Assembly (NCBI GenBank): GCA_040219135.1
Contig: JAVJTA010000003.1
Location: 434,001-498,000 of the forward strand
From: UBA7803 sp040219135
GTDB lineage: Bacteria; Pseudomonadota; Gammaproteobacteria; Pseudomonadales; Azotimanducaceae
Length of the DNA: 64,000 nucleotides
Direction of reading: 5' to 3'
A model generated the notes under the pieces. It did not search any database and had not been told where the DNA came from. It was given only the letters and a program-made list of their open reading frames with translations. Positions 24,597 to 33,570 of the stretch are shown piece after piece. Made by a program: the position numbers and the translations under genes. How positions within the stretch are numbered: position 1 is the first letter of the stretch; each line of letters begins with the position of its first letter.

Positions 24597-25247
24597 ATGA
24601 CTGAACAGTTGCGGCAATCGCTTTCGGCTGCCATGGACGACGAGGCGGATGCTTTCGAGCTGCGCCGCGTACTCGACGAGCTCGGACGCGACGATGAACT
24701 GCGGGCGCTGTGGGACCGTTACCACCTCATTGGCAACGCCTTGCGCGGCGAACCCGCGCGGGCTTCCGGGCGCCTGCGCGACCGGATCTGGGAAGCGCTC
24801 GAGACCACTCCCGTCGCCGCGCCCGGTGTGACGGAGGCGCCGGCGTCGGAGGGCTCGGCCGCTGTCGCCGCCGGGAGTGCGACAACCGCGCAGCCCGGGT
24901 CGCCGGCTCGATCGCGGCTCGGTCGTTACACGGGCCTGGCAGTGGCAGCATCGGTCGCGTTCGCCGTGGTGCTCGGCTTCAACGGGCTCGGCAGCCGCGA
25001 CGCTGAGGTCCCGGCCGTTGCCGCGAACGATGCGGGCCCCGGGATCGTCACGCCCGTCGTCGCCACGACACTCGACGATACCGGCCCCCGGAGCGGTGGC
25101 CCCGCGGTAGAGCGGGTCGTCGGCAGCGTAACCCCGCGCGACGTACGCCGGGCCCAGGCCTACATGCTGCATCACGCCCAGCAGCAGGCGCTGAATCAGG
25201 CCGGCGTGATGTCGTTCGTCAAGCTGGCCACCTACGAGGCGCCATGA
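24597..25247 (+). CDS. rseA: Anti-sigma-E factor RseA (MucA-like)
   Basis: 216 residues. The N-terminal anti-sigma domain starts MTEQLRQSLSAAMDDEAD and includes DDELRALWDRYHLIGNALRGE, the sigma-binding core. A single membrane helix lies around residues 110-127 (YTGLAVAASVAFAVVLGF). The periplasmic tail, Pro/Val/Ala-rich then AQAYMLHHAQQQALNQAG, would be cut by DegS- and RseP-type proteases under stress. The ATG at 24597 follows AGGAACAGG; a longer frame from 24546 encodes the 12-bp repeats and is rejected. Overlaps rseB by 4 nt. Confidence 0.92.
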   Translation: MTEQLRQSLSAAMDDEADAFELRRVLDELGRDDELRALWDRYHLIGNALRGEPARASGRLRDRIWEALETTPVAAPGVTEAPASEGSAAVAAGSATTAQPGSPARSRLGRYTGLAVAASVAFAVVLGFNGLGSRDAEVPAVAANDAGPGIVTPVVATTLDDTGPRSGGPAVERVVGSVTPRDVRRAQAYMLHHAQQQALNQAGVMSFVKLATYEAP

Positions 25248-26275
25248 GCCAGTTTCCGCGCAGTGCGCTGACCGGCGCTGTCTGGCTCGCCGTCGCGCTG
25301 GGCGCGGCCTCTGCCGCCGCCGAATCACCCCGTCAGTGGCTCGACGACATGAACCGGGCTTTCAGCGAACTCTCCTACGACGGCGTATTCAGCTACTTCA
25401 GCGGCCACGACCTGGCGAGCCTCAGAGTGGTGCACATGGTGGTGGATGGCGAGCAGCGCGAGCGCCTGGTGCATCTGAACGGGGCGCCGCGCGAAATCGT
25501 CCGGCGTGGCGACGAGGTGGCCTGCATCATGATGCCGGGTGATGCGCTGCTGGAACTGGAGGAGAGCATTCCGTCGGGTCCGTTTGCGCGCGCGTTCGTG
25601 CGCCGCTACGACCGCATCTCCGAGAACTACGGCCTGTCGTTCTTCGGCGAGGATCGCGTTGCCGATCGGGTCGCTGTCCGACTTGCAGTGACGCCGCTCG
25701 ACGACGACCGCTATGGCTATCGCTTGTGGCTGGACAAGGTGACCCGGCTGCTGTTGCGCTCGGAGCTGGTGGACGGAGACGGTCAGCGCCTCGAGATCTT
25801 CCAGTTCAATCAGATCCGCTTCGGCGATGCGGTGGAACCCGCCATGCTGGAACCAGACGGAAAGGACGGCTCGCTGGTCAGCCACCTCACGCTGGCGACG
25901 AAGCAGCCGGAACCGGTTGCCAGCAGCGAGGTTTCCTGGCAGGTCGGCTGGCTGCCGGAGGGGTTCAGCATGGCAGCGGCCGACATACGACGCGCCCCGA
26001 GTTCGCTCAAGGCAGTGGACACGATGATGTATTCGGACGGACTGGCCGCGTTCTCGCTGTTCGTCGAGGACATGCCGGATTCCGGCGCCGCGTCCATGGT
26101 CTCCCGCAATGGTGCCACCGTGGCGGTGACCCATCGGGTGGAGATTTCGGACAGAGCACCCTATCTTGTGACGCTGGTGGGTGAAATTCCGACGCCGACG
26201 GCGCAGCGTATCGCTCGTTCGGTCGTGCCCCGGGACGCGGCGATCGGCGCCGGCGGTCCCCCCGCCGAACGCTGA
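25244..26275 (+). CDS. rseB: Periplasmic sigma-E regulator RseB (MucB-like)
   Basis: 343 residues with a signal peptide (LTGAVWLAVALGAASAAAES, cleavage near 27). The MucB/RseB N-terminal lipoprotein-carrier-like domain (about 30-200: WLDDMNRAFSELSYDGVFSY, RLVHLNGAPREIVRRGDEV) is joined to a smaller C-terminal domain (VGWLPEGFSMA, MMYSDGLAAFSLFVEDM). RseB binds RseA and shields it until lipoprotein or LPS signals arrive. The start overlaps rseA as ATGA. Confidence 0.93.
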   Translation: MSQFPRSALTGAVWLAVALGAASAAAESPRQWLDDMNRAFSELSYDGVFSYFSGHDLASLRVVHMVVDGEQRERLVHLNGAPREIVRRGDEVACIMMPGDALLELEESIPSGPFARAFVRRYDRISENYGLSFFGEDRVADRVAVRLAVTPLDDDRYGYRLWLDKVTRLLLRSELVDGDGQRLEIFQFNQIRFGDAVEPAMLEPDGKDGSLVSHLTLATKQPEPVASSEVSWQVGWLPEGFSMAAADIRRAPSSLKAVDTMMYSDGLAAFSLFVEDMPDSGAASMVSRNGATVAVTHRVEISDRAPYLVTLVGEIPTPTAQRIARSVVPRDAAIGAGGPPAER

Positions 26276-26704
26276 GTGACCGAACGCTGGATCATCCGTG
26301 AAGGGCAGGTGGTGGAGCGTGACGGCTCCGCCGTTGTACGATTCCGCGCCGGCTGCGCCGGCCCCGGACGTTGCGTGTGCGTGCCCGGGGAGCGTGACGT
26401 AGCGCTGGAGGTTCTGGGGCTCGATGCGGCGGCGACCGCCGGTCAAAGGGTCAGCGTGGCCGTGACCTCCGCAGCGCTCAGCCGCCTGGCGTTGACCCTG
26501 TTCGCGCTGCCGCTGGCGGCCCTGCTCGCCGGGGCGTGGCTCGGGCGTGCGGTTGCCGCCGGATCTGCTGGCGCCGCCGAGGTCTGGCCAGCGGGCCTTG
26601 GCCTGACGGCCCTCGCCGGCACGTTGATACTGGTAACCCGCAGATCTGGTGCGCTGGTGCGGTCGTTGAAGGTGAACGCGCGCCTGAAAAGGACGGATTC
26701 ATGA
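26276..26704 (+). CDS. rseC: RseC/MucC family membrane protein
   Basis: 142 residues from GTG 26276, immediately after the rseB stop. Cys-rich N-terminal region (AGCAGPGRCVCVPGE) and two membrane helices (LALTLFALPLAALLAGAWLG and AGLGLTALAGTLILVT) match RseC. The family modulates sigma-E and also appears beside rnf and fpr-type redox genes; its exact function is unsettled. The stop overlaps the mucD start (ATGA). Confidence 0.88.
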   Translation: MTERWIIREGQVVERDGSAVVRFRAGCAGPGRCVCVPGERDVALEVLGLDAAATAGQRVSVAVTSAALSRLALTLFALPLAALLAGAWLGRAVAAGSAGAAEVWPAGLGLTALAGTLILVTRRSGALVRSLKVNARLKRTDS

Positions 26705-28104
26705 AAGCAGACATAAAGGCATTCGCATGGCTCGCCGGTCTGATGGCCCTGCTGGCCTCCGCCGCGGTGGCGGCTCGCGAGTTGCCCGACTTTACCCGTC
26801 TGGTGGAAGCCAATGCCCCTGCGGTGGTGAACATCAGTACGGTTCAGCATCGCGATGCTCCGGCCCGCTCGAATTCGCGCAACGAGGAACTGGAGGAGTT
26901 CTTCCGGCGCTTCTTTCCGCCGGACAGCGAACGACCCCAGCTGCCCTACGACCGCCCCCGTTCGCTGGGTTCGGGGTTCGTGCTCGAGAGCGACGGCCTC
27001 ATCCTCACCAACAACCATGTGGTCGAGGACGCCGACGAGATCATCGTGCGTTTCAACGATCGCCGCGAGATCAGCGCCGAACTGGTGGGCGCGGATCCTC
27101 GCTCCGACCTCGCCGTGATCAAGGTGGATGCACAGGACCTGCCAACGGTGAAGCTCGGCCGCTCGGAACGGCTCAAAGTGGGTGAGTGGGTGCTGGCCAT
27201 CGGCTCGCCTTTCGGTTTCGACTATTCGGTCACCGCAGGCATCGTCAGCGCCAAGGGACGCAGCCTGCCCACGGAGCGCAACGAGAACTACGTGCCGTTC
27301 ATACAGACCGACGTTGCCATCAACCCGGGCAATTCCGGCGGGCCGCTGTTCAACCTGGACGGCGAGGTCGTCGGCATCAACTCTCAGATCTACAGCAACT
27401 CCGGCGGTTTCATGGGCGTTTCGTTCGCCATTCCGATCGACGTGGCGATGGAAGTGGTGCGCCAGCTCAAGGAAACCGGTCGCGTGGCGCGAGGCTGGCT
27501 CGGCGTGGTGATTCAGGAGGTCAACCGGGATCTTGCCGAAAGCTTCGGCCTCAAGCGACCACACGGCGCCCTGGTGACCCGGGTGCTGGAAGACAGTCCG
27601 GCGGAGCGCGCCGGACTCAAGACCGGCGACATCATCGTCCGCTTCGGCGATACGCCCATCGATTTCTCGTCTGACCTGCCGCACGTGGTCGGCAGGGTCC
27701 CCGTAGGCTCCGAGTCAAAGCTGCTGGTCGTCCGGGACGGCAAGGAGATGAACATCGGCGTCACCATCGGCGAACTCGCCGAGCGTGAGGCGGCCGAGTT
27801 CGGATTCGCCGCGCCCGAGGACGGAGCGCCGTCCCGCATCGGCCTGCAGGTGGAGGAACTCCCCGAAGCCATGGCCCAGCGCCTGGACATTTCCGGCGGG
27901 GTGCGGGTCACGGAAGTCGAAGGGCCGGCGGGGGAAGCCGGGGTGGCGCCCGGGGACGTGATCACCCGGCTGAACAACCAGGAGGTCAGCGACGTGGCGA
28001 CCTTCCACGAGCTGGTCGAGGCGCTGCCTGCCGGCCGCTCGGTGCCCGTCCTGGTGATCCGTGGCGAAGCGCCGCGGTTCCTGGCGCTGCGGGTTCCCGA
28101 GTGA
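26701..28104 (+). CDS. mucD: Do-family periplasmic serine endoprotease (MucD/DegP/DegQ)
   Basis: 467 residues with signal peptide (FAWLAGLMALLASAAVAARE). Chymotrypsin-like domain with catalytic triad H106 (LTNNHVVED), D136 (RSDLAVIKV) and S212 (NPGNSGGPL). Two PDZ domains follow (about 270-365 with HGALVTRVLEDSPAERAGLK, and 375-467 with GVRVTEVEGPAGEAGVAPGD). It degrades misfolded periplasmic proteins. Its place as fifth gene after rseC is the Pseudomonas mucD arrangement, making it part of the sigma-E response. Confidence 0.95.
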   Translation: MKADIKAFAWLAGLMALLASAAVAARELPDFTRLVEANAPAVVNISTVQHRDAPARSNSRNEELEEFFRRFFPPDSERPQLPYDRPRSLGSGFVLESDGLILTNNHVVEDADEIIVRFNDRREISAELVGADPRSDLAVIKVDAQDLPTVKLGRSERLKVGEWVLAIGSPFGFDYSVTAGIVSAKGRSLPTERNENYVPFIQTDVAINPGNSGGPLFNLDGEVVGINSQIYSNSGGFMGVSFAIPIDVAMEVVRQLKETGRVARGWLGVVIQEVNRDLAESFGLKRPHGALVTRVLEDSPAERAGLKTGDIIVRFGDTPIDFSSDLPHVVGRVPVGSESKLLVVRDGKEMNIGVTIGELAEREAAEFGFAAPEDGAPSRIGLQVEELPEAMAQRLDISGGVRVTEVEGPAGEAGVAPGDVITRLNNQEVSDVATFHELVEALPAGRSVPVLVIRGEAPRFLALRVPE

Positions 28105-28225
28105 CCGCCGCCCAGGGGGCTGCCATGGTTCGGCTTCGTGGGCCGCGCCGGTCGGGTCGAGTGGGGAATCTCGCTACCGCCACCCCGATGCGATAAACTC
28201 GCGCGCCTTTAAACTGCCTCCCGGC

Positions 28226-30043
28226 ATGCCCGGGGCCCGGAAGTCTGTGCCTGCGCAAATCGATCAGATCCGCAACTTCTCCATCATCGCCCACATCGAT
28301 CATGGCAAGTCCACGCTGGCCGATCGGTTGATTCAGCTGTGTGGCGGACTGGCGGACCGTGAGATGGAGGCGCAGGTCCTCGACTCCATGGATCTGGAGC
28401 GCGAGCGCGGCATCACCATCAAGGCCCACAGCGTAACCCTCGACTACCAGGCTGCGGATGGCCGCACCTACCACCTCAACTTCATCGACACGCCGGGCCA
28501 CGTCGATTTCAGCTACGAGGTGTCGCGCTCGCTGGCCGCGTGCGAAGGCGCCCTGCTGGTGGTCGACGCGGCGCAGGGCGTCGAGGCTCAATCGGTGGCC
28601 AACTGCTATACCGCCATCGAACAGGGTCTGGAGGTGCTGCCGGTTCTGAACAAGATCGATCTCCCGCAGGCCGAGCCGGAACGGGTGGCGAAAGAGATCG
28701 AGGAGATCATCGGTCTTTCCACGGATGACATGATCTGCGTGAGTGCCAAGACCGGGGCCGGCGTGCCGGAACTGCTCGAACGTCTTGTCAGCCGGATTCC
28801 GGCCCCGGAGGGTGACCGGGAAGCGCCGCTGCAGGCGCTGATCATCGATTCCTGGTTCGACAACTATCTGGGAATCGTCTCGCTGGTGCGCGTGGTTCAG
28901 GGTGAGATCAGGAAGGGCGACCGGATCGTGATCAAGTCCCTCGGGCGCGCCCACGTCGTGGACGATGTCGGCGCGTTCACGCCGAAGCCCACGGTGCGTC
29001 CGGTGCTTGCCGCCGGCGAGGTCGGCTATGTGATTGCCGGCATCAAGGACATCCGCGGCGCCCCGGTCGGAGACACGCTGGTGCTGGCAAACCACCAGGA
29101 CGTACCCCAGCTGCCCGGTTTCACGCGGGTCAAACCGCAGGTGTTCGCCGGACTGTTTCCGGTGAACTCCGAGGACTTCGAAAACTTCCGCGAAGCACTC
29201 GAAAAGCTGACGCTCAATGATGCGTCGCTGTTCTACGAGCCGGAGACGTCGGAGGCGCTCGGATTCGGGTTCCGCTGCGGCTTTCTCGGCATGCTGCACA
29301 TGGAGATCGTTCAGGAGCGGCTGGAACGCGAGTACGATCTCGACCTCATCACCTCCGCGCCCACGGTGGTTTTCGAGGTGGAGCTGCCGGACGGCAGCCT
29401 CGACTACGTGGACAACCCGGCGCAGCTGCCGACGAACTTCTCCGATATCCGCGAGCCCATCGTCGAGGTCAGCATTCTGGTGCCTCAGGACTACGTCGGC
29501 AACGTCATGACCCTGTGCGTGGAGCGCCGCGGCGTGCAGAAGAACATGACCTACACGGGCGGTCAGGTCTCCATGGTCTGGGACCTGCCCATGAACGAAG
29601 TCGTCATGGACTTCTTCGACCGTCTGAAGTCATCGAGCCGCGGTTTCGCCTCCATGGACTACAGCTTCAGTCGGTTCGAACACGCGGATCTGGTCAAACT
29701 GGATATTCTGATCAACGGCGAGCGGGTCGACGCGCTGGCGAATATCGTCCATCGGGATCAGTCGCACTCGCGTGGCCGCCAGCTGGTGGAAAAGATGAAA
29801 GAGCTGATTCCGCGCCAGATGTTCGACGTCGCCATCCAGGCTGCCATCGGTGGCCAGATCATCTCCCGGTCCACGGTGAAGGCGCTGCGCAAGAACGTGA
29901 CGGCGAAGTGCTACGGCGGTGACGTCACCCGGAAGAAGAAGCTGCTCGAAAAACAGAAGGCCGGCAAGAAGCGCATGAAGCAGCTCGGTCGGGTGGAGAT
30001 ACCGCAGGAGGCGTTCCTGGCGGCTTTGAAGGTCGAACGCTGA
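28226..30043 (+). CDS. lepA: Translation elongation factor 4 (LepA GTPase)
   Basis: 605 residues. Ribosome-bound GTPase proposed to act in back-translocation or in 30S biogenesis/initiation. G1 is in NFSIIAHIDHGKSTLADRL, G2 in ERGITIKAHSVTL, G3 DTPGHVDF, G4 LNKIDLPQA; domain 2, EF-G-like III/V regions and the LepA-specific C-terminal domain (TVKALRKNVTAKCYGGD) follow. ATG 28226 is used; an in-frame GTG at 28247 with GGAAG upstream would give the 598-residue E. coli-like size. The stop and the lepB start share one base. Confidence 0.96.
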   Translation: MPGARKSVPAQIDQIRNFSIIAHIDHGKSTLADRLIQLCGGLADREMEAQVLDSMDLERERGITIKAHSVTLDYQAADGRTYHLNFIDTPGHVDFSYEVSRSLAACEGALLVVDAAQGVEAQSVANCYTAIEQGLEVLPVLNKIDLPQAEPERVAKEIEEIIGLSTDDMICVSAKTGAGVPELLERLVSRIPAPEGDREAPLQALIIDSWFDNYLGIVSLVRVVQGEIRKGDRIVIKSLGRAHVVDDVGAFTPKPTVRPVLAAGEVGYVIAGIKDIRGAPVGDTLVLANHQDVPQLPGFTRVKPQVFAGLFPVNSEDFENFREALEKLTLNDASLFYEPETSEALGFGFRCGFLGMLHMEIVQERLEREYDLDLITSAPTVVFEVELPDGSLDYVDNPAQLPTNFSDIREPIVEVSILVPQDYVGNVMTLCVERRGVQKNMTYTGGQVSMVWDLPMNEVVMDFFDRLKSSSRGFASMDYSFSRFEHADLVKLDILINGERVDALANIVHRDQSHSRGRQLVEKMKELIPRQMFDVAIQAAIGGQIISRSTVKALRKNVTAKCYGGDVTRKKKLLEKQKAGKKRMKQLGRVEIPQEAFLAALKVER

Positions 30044-30858
30044 TGGATATCGATTTCCCGCTGGTGCTCACCTGGGCCGTGCTGGTCTGCGGGGCTGTCT
30101 GGCTGTTCGACCTGCTACTGCTCAAGCCGCGTCGTCAGCGCGCTGCGGCGTCTCTCGAATCCAGTGGGACCCGCGGCGACCAGCTCGATCGGGTGCTGGC
30201 GGAGCCGCGGCTGGTGGAGTACGCGCGTTCATTCTTTCCCGTCCTGCTCGTGGTCCTGGTGCTGCGCAGCTTCCTCGCCGAGCCGTATCAGATTCCGTCG
30301 GAATCGATGCTGCCTTCGCTCGAGATCGGTGATTTCATCCTGGTGAACAAGTATGCCTACGGCCTGCGGCTGCCGGTGCTCGGTACCAAGTTCGTCGCGG
30401 TCGGCGAGCCCCAGCGGGGCGACATCATGGTGTTCATTCCGCCTCACGATCCGCGCTACTTCATCAAACGCGTGATCGGCGTTCCCGGCGACCGGATCCG
30501 CTACGACAACAAGACTCTGTACATAAACGGTGAGCGGGCCAGCTACGAACTGGTGCAGGAATTCGAGGTCGACCTGCCCACGCTCGAAGCACCGGTTCCG
30601 GTACGCGAGTACCTGGAGACGTTCGATGGTGACACCCATCCCGTCTATCGTTATCCGGTGCGCGAACCGGCCCGGGAATGGGTGGTACCGGAAGACGCTT
30701 ATTTCATGATGGGCGACAACCGAGGTCGCAGCGAAGACAGCCGGGTCTGGGGCTTTGCCTCGGCGGACAACATCGTAGGCAAGGCTGTTGCCATATGGAT
30801 GCACAAGGAACCGGGTTTGGCGTTGCCAACCTTCTCACGCAATCGCTGGCTAGACTAA
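30043..30858 (+). CDS. lepB: Signal peptidase I
   Basis: 271 residues. Membrane serine protease cleaving signal peptides. Two N-terminal membrane segments (VLTWAVLVCGAVWLFDLLLL and FFPVLLVVLVLRSFLA) anchor the periplasmic domain. Catalytic Ser88 lies in SESMLPSLEIGD and the general-base Lys142 in IKRVIGVPGD; the C-terminal box D/E region MMGDNRGRSEDSRVWGF is complete. Coupled to lepA by stop/start overlap. Confidence 0.96.
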   Translation: MDIDFPLVLTWAVLVCGAVWLFDLLLLKPRRQRAAASLESSGTRGDQLDRVLAEPRLVEYARSFFPVLLVVLVLRSFLAEPYQIPSESMLPSLEIGDFILVNKYAYGLRLPVLGTKFVAVGEPQRGDIMVFIPPHDPRYFIKRVIGVPGDRIRYDNKTLYINGERASYELVQEFEVDLPTLEAPVPVREYLETFDGDTHPVYRYPVREPAREWVVPEDAYFMMGDNRGRSEDSRVWGFASADNIVGKAVAIWMHKEPGLALPTFSRNRWLD

Positions 30859-30925
30859 GGAATATTGGAACGCCCTGATGCAGCTCGCCGAGCGAGCCGC
30901 CGGGCCCGGCCAGGAGGAACTAGCG

Positions 30926-31315
30926 ATGCAGGTTCGTACACAATCGTCCGCGGCTCCCCGTCAGCGCGGTTTGTCGGCCATCGGCAGTCTGCTGGTGCTG
31001 ATACTCATCGTCGGGGGGGTCCTCGTCACCCTCAAACTCGTGCCCCACTACATCGATTTCTACACGGTGCAGTCGGTGATCGAGGGATTGCCCGCCAATG
31101 ATGTCCGCACGATGAGCCGCCAGAGTCTCAACGACATGCTCAAGAAACGGATGAAGATCAACAACCTGCGGGACTTCGAGATCCGCGATATCATTTCCGT
31201 CGACCGGAGCCGGGAGGGGACGGTGCTCGAAGTGAAATACGAGCGCCGCGAGCACCTGCTTTTCAATGTCGATGTCGTCATGAGCTTCGAGAAACGCTAC
31301 GAGTACAAAAGCTGA
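30926..31315 (+). CDS. DUF4845 family membrane-anchored protein
   Basis: 129 residues. One N-terminal membrane helix (GLSAIGSLLVLILIVGGVLV) is followed by a soluble domain (YIDFYTVQSVIEGLP, LKKRMKINNLRDFEI, YERREHLLFNVDVVMSF). DUF4845 genes commonly sit between lepB and rnc in gammaproteobacteria; function unknown. ATG 30926 is selected because AGGAGG lies 8 nt upstream (30912-30917); a longer frame starts at 30878. The stop is UGA followed by C, and the rnc frame begins at the very next bases in the +1 frame (see rnc). Confidence 0.85.
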   Translation: MQVRTQSSAAPRQRGLSAIGSLLVLILIVGGVLVTLKLVPHYIDFYTVQSVIEGLPANDVRTMSRQSLNDMLKKRMKINNLRDFEIRDIISVDRSREGTVLEVKYERREHLLFNVDVVMSFEKRYEYKS

Positions 31316-32000
31316 CAGCGCGGGTCTCGAGCGCGCTCTGGGGTATCGCTTCGAGGATGCGCAACTGCTCGAGCGCGCGCTCACCCACAAGAGCTACGCC
31401 AAGACCCACAACGAACGTCTGGAATTCCTCGGAGACGCGGTACTCGGCTATGTGGTCGCGAACGCGCTTTACGGTGAGCTGCCGGACGCCCACGAACATG
31501 CCATGTCGCTGCTGCGGGCCAACCTGGTTCGTAAGGAGACGCTGGCTGACGTCGCCAAGGAGGTCGAGTTGGGCAGCTACCTGCGGCTCGGCGCCGGGGC
31601 GCGGCGCAGCGGTGGTCATCGGCTCGATTCCATTCTTGCCGATGCCCTCGAGGCGTTGATCGGCGCCGTTCACCTCGATGGCGGTATCGAACCGGCCCGC
31701 ACCGTGATCCTGCGGCTGCTCGAGTCCCGCATGCGCGATCTCGATCCGGAGGCGCTCAAGGATGCCAAGACCCGGCTTCAGGAACTGCTCCAGGGCGACA
31801 ATCTACCGCTGCCGGAGTATGCGATCGAGTCCACGGCGGGGTCTGCCCACGCCAAGGTGTTCACGGTGAGCTGTCGGGTGAGCGCCTACGGGTTGGAGGT
31901 GACCGGCGAGGGTCGCAGCCGGCGCGCCGCGGAGAAGCAGGCTGCCGCGCTCATGCTCGAGCGGGTCGCCGAGCACGCCCACAACGACCCGGTGTCCTGA
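31311..32000 (+). CDS. rnc: Ribonuclease III (no canonical start codon visible)
   Basis: Cuts double-stranded RNA in rRNA processing and mRNA decay. The conserved protein runs GLERALGYRFEDAQLLERAL, then signature NERLEFLGDAVLGY, catalytic LADALEALIGAVHLDGG, and a dsRBD (TRLQELLQGDNLP, GEGRSRRAAEKQAAALML). The frame is open only from 31284, and contains no ATG, GTG or TTG before GTG 31452, which lies after the signature motif and would destroy the enzyme. The 5' end given is the approximate start of homology. A CTG (31338) or ACG (31299) start, a +1 shift from DUF4845, or a sequence error are possible. era follows 3 nt downstream. Confidence 0.85.
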   Translation, partial: ADSAGLERALGYRFEDAQLLERALTHKSYAKTHNERLEFLGDAVLGYVVANALYGELPDAHEHAMSLLRANLVRKETLADVAKEVELGSYLRLGAGARRSGGHRLDSILADALEALIGAVHLDGGIEPARTVILRLLESRMRDLDPEALKDAKTRLQELLQGDNLPLPEYAIESTAGSAHAKVFTVSCRVSAYGLEVTGEGRSRRAAEKQAAALMLERVAEHAHNDPVS

Positions 32001-32003
32001 GCG

Positions 32004-32897
32004 ATGCAACGCTGTGGCTATGTGGCGCTGATCGGCAGACCCAACGTCGGCAAATCGACACTGCTCAACCATCTGCTGCGTCAGAAGCTTTCGATCACCT
32101 CGCGCAAGCCCCAGACCACGCGACACGTGCTGCTCGGCGTGGACACCGAAGGCGAAAGTCAGGCGATCTACGTGGATACGCCGGGTATTCACGATCACGC
32201 TCACCGTGAGCTGAATCGCCAGATGGTGCGGGCCGCTACCGCGGTCCTGGCCGACGTGGATCTGGTGCTGATGGTGGTTGATCGTGACATCTGGACCGCC
32301 GCGGACGAACTGGTTCTGGAGCATCTGGAGCGCCATGCGGTGCCGCGATTCGCTGTGCTCAACAAAATCGATCTGCTGAAACGCAAGGAAGCGCTGCTGC
32401 CTGCGATGGCGGCATTTCAGGAACGTCGCCGGTTCGAGGAGATCTTTCCGGTATCGGCGCTCAGAGGCGAAGGGCTGGACGCCCTGCGGCAGGCCGTGTT
32501 CCGGCGTCTTCCGGAGCAACCGCATCTGTTTCCCGCGGATCAGATCACCGATCAGTCCGAGCGCTTTCTGGTGTCAGAGATCATCCGCGAGAAACTCATG
32601 CGGCGCCTCGGCGACGAGGTTCCCCATCACCTCGCCGTTGTGATCGAGGCCTTTGATGAGACCGAGCGTCTGGTCGACATTGCCGCGGAGATCTTCGTCG
32701 AGCGTGCCGGTCAGAAGCGCATCGTGATAGGCCACGGCGGTGAGAAGCTCAAACTCATCGGCAGCGAGGCCCGTAAGGACGCGGAAGCGCTGCTCGGCAA
32801 GCGGGTCATGCTGCGACTCTGGGTGAAGGTTCGCCCGGGCTGGAGCAACAGCGCCGCGGGATTGCGCAGAGTTGGCTATGACCCGGGTCGCGGATGA
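32004..32897 (+). CDS. era: GTPase Era
   Basis: 297 residues. Binds 16S rRNA near its 3' end and assists 30S maturation. G1 ALIGRPNVGKSTLLNHLL, effector SITSRKPQTTRH, G3 VDTPGIHD, G4 LNKIDLLKR; the C-terminal KH domain has FVERAGQKRIVIGHGGEKLKLIG and ends LRLWVKVRPGWSNS. Directly after rnc and overlapping recO by 20 nt, the conserved rnc-era-recO order. Confidence 0.97.
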   Translation: MQRCGYVALIGRPNVGKSTLLNHLLRQKLSITSRKPQTTRHVLLGVDTEGESQAIYVDTPGIHDHAHRELNRQMVRAATAVLADVDLVLMVVDRDIWTAADELVLEHLERHAVPRFAVLNKIDLLKRKEALLPAMAAFQERRRFEEIFPVSALRGEGLDALRQAVFRRLPEQPHLFPADQITDQSERFLVSEIIREKLMRRLGDEVPHHLAVVIEAFDETERLVDIAAEIFVERAGQKRIVIGHGGEKLKLIGSEARKDAEALLGKRVMLRLWVKVRPGWSNSAAGLRRVGYDPGRG

Positions 32898-33570
32898 GGC
32901 GGCGCTGGTGCTGCACGCCCGGCCGTATCGGGAGACCAGCGCCATCGTCAGCCTGTTGACCGCACACCACGGGCGGGTCGCCCTGGTTGCCCGCGGCGTG
33001 CGCGGTGGCAAACGGGGCAACGTGCTGCAGCCGTTCAACCGCGTCCGGGTAAGCTGGAGCGGTCGCGGCAGCCTGCAGACGATGACGGGATGCGAGCTGA
33101 CCGAGCATGCCTGGTTGTCCGGCACGGCGCTTGCGTCCGGATTCTATGTGATCGAGTTGATCAACCGGCTGCTTGCGGAGCACGAGGGTGTTCCCGCGGT
33201 GTACGGTGGCGCCTGCTGGACGCTGCAGCGCCTGCAGACCGGCGATCCGCCGGACGTTGTCCTGCGCGTGTTCGAGAAGCTGCTGCTCGACGCCCTCGGC
33301 TACGGGCTGGATTTCTCGCGCGACGCCGAGACCGGCGAGCCGCTGCGAGCCGACGCTGACTACGTGCTGCATCCGGAAGTCGGGTTCGTCTTGGCGGTGG
33401 GCAGCGCACGGGGATACTCCGGGGCCGTGCTGGCCGACATCGACGCTGCCCGCTTTCAGTCCCGGGTTGCCCGGGTCGCTGCGAAGAAGATCTTCCGACA
33501 GGCGCTGGCGCCGTTGCTCGGTTCCAGGCCGCTGGCCAGCCGGCGCCTGCTGCCCGGGCGGCAGGCCTGA
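32878..33570 (+). CDS. recO: DNA repair protein RecO
   Basis: 230 residues. Helps RecR load RecA onto SSB-coated ssDNA. An N-terminal OB fold (ALVLHARPYRETSAIVSLLT, GRVALVARGVRGGKRGNVLQ, CELTEHAW) is followed by a helical domain (FYVIELINRLLAEHEG, LRVFEKLLLDALGYGLDF). The zinc-binding cysteines found in some RecO proteins are absent. ATG 32878 is preferred to the in-frame TTG at 32872. The last base is shared with the rlmD start codon. Confidence 0.93.
   Translation: MTRVADEAALVLHARPYRETSAIVSLLTAHHGRVALVARGVRGGKRGNVLQPFNRVRVSWSGRGSLQTMTGCELTEHAWLSGTALASGFYVIELINRLLAEHEGVPAVYGGACWTLQRLQTGDPPDVVLRVFEKLLLDALGYGLDFSRDAETGEPLRADADYVLHPEVGFVLAVGSARGYSGAVLADIDAARFQSRVARVAAKKIFRQALAPLLGSRPLASRRLLPGRQA

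Noticed and set aside
27986..29299. 437-codon open frame opposite lepA
   Set aside because: Shadow frame rich in His/Arg/Gln; lepA is fully conserved on the + strand.
31357..31659. 100-codon ORF inside rnc in another frame as a candidate rnc start
   Set aside because: Its translation (Ser/Arg/Thr-rich) has no RNase III resemblance; the conserved motifs are in the other frame.
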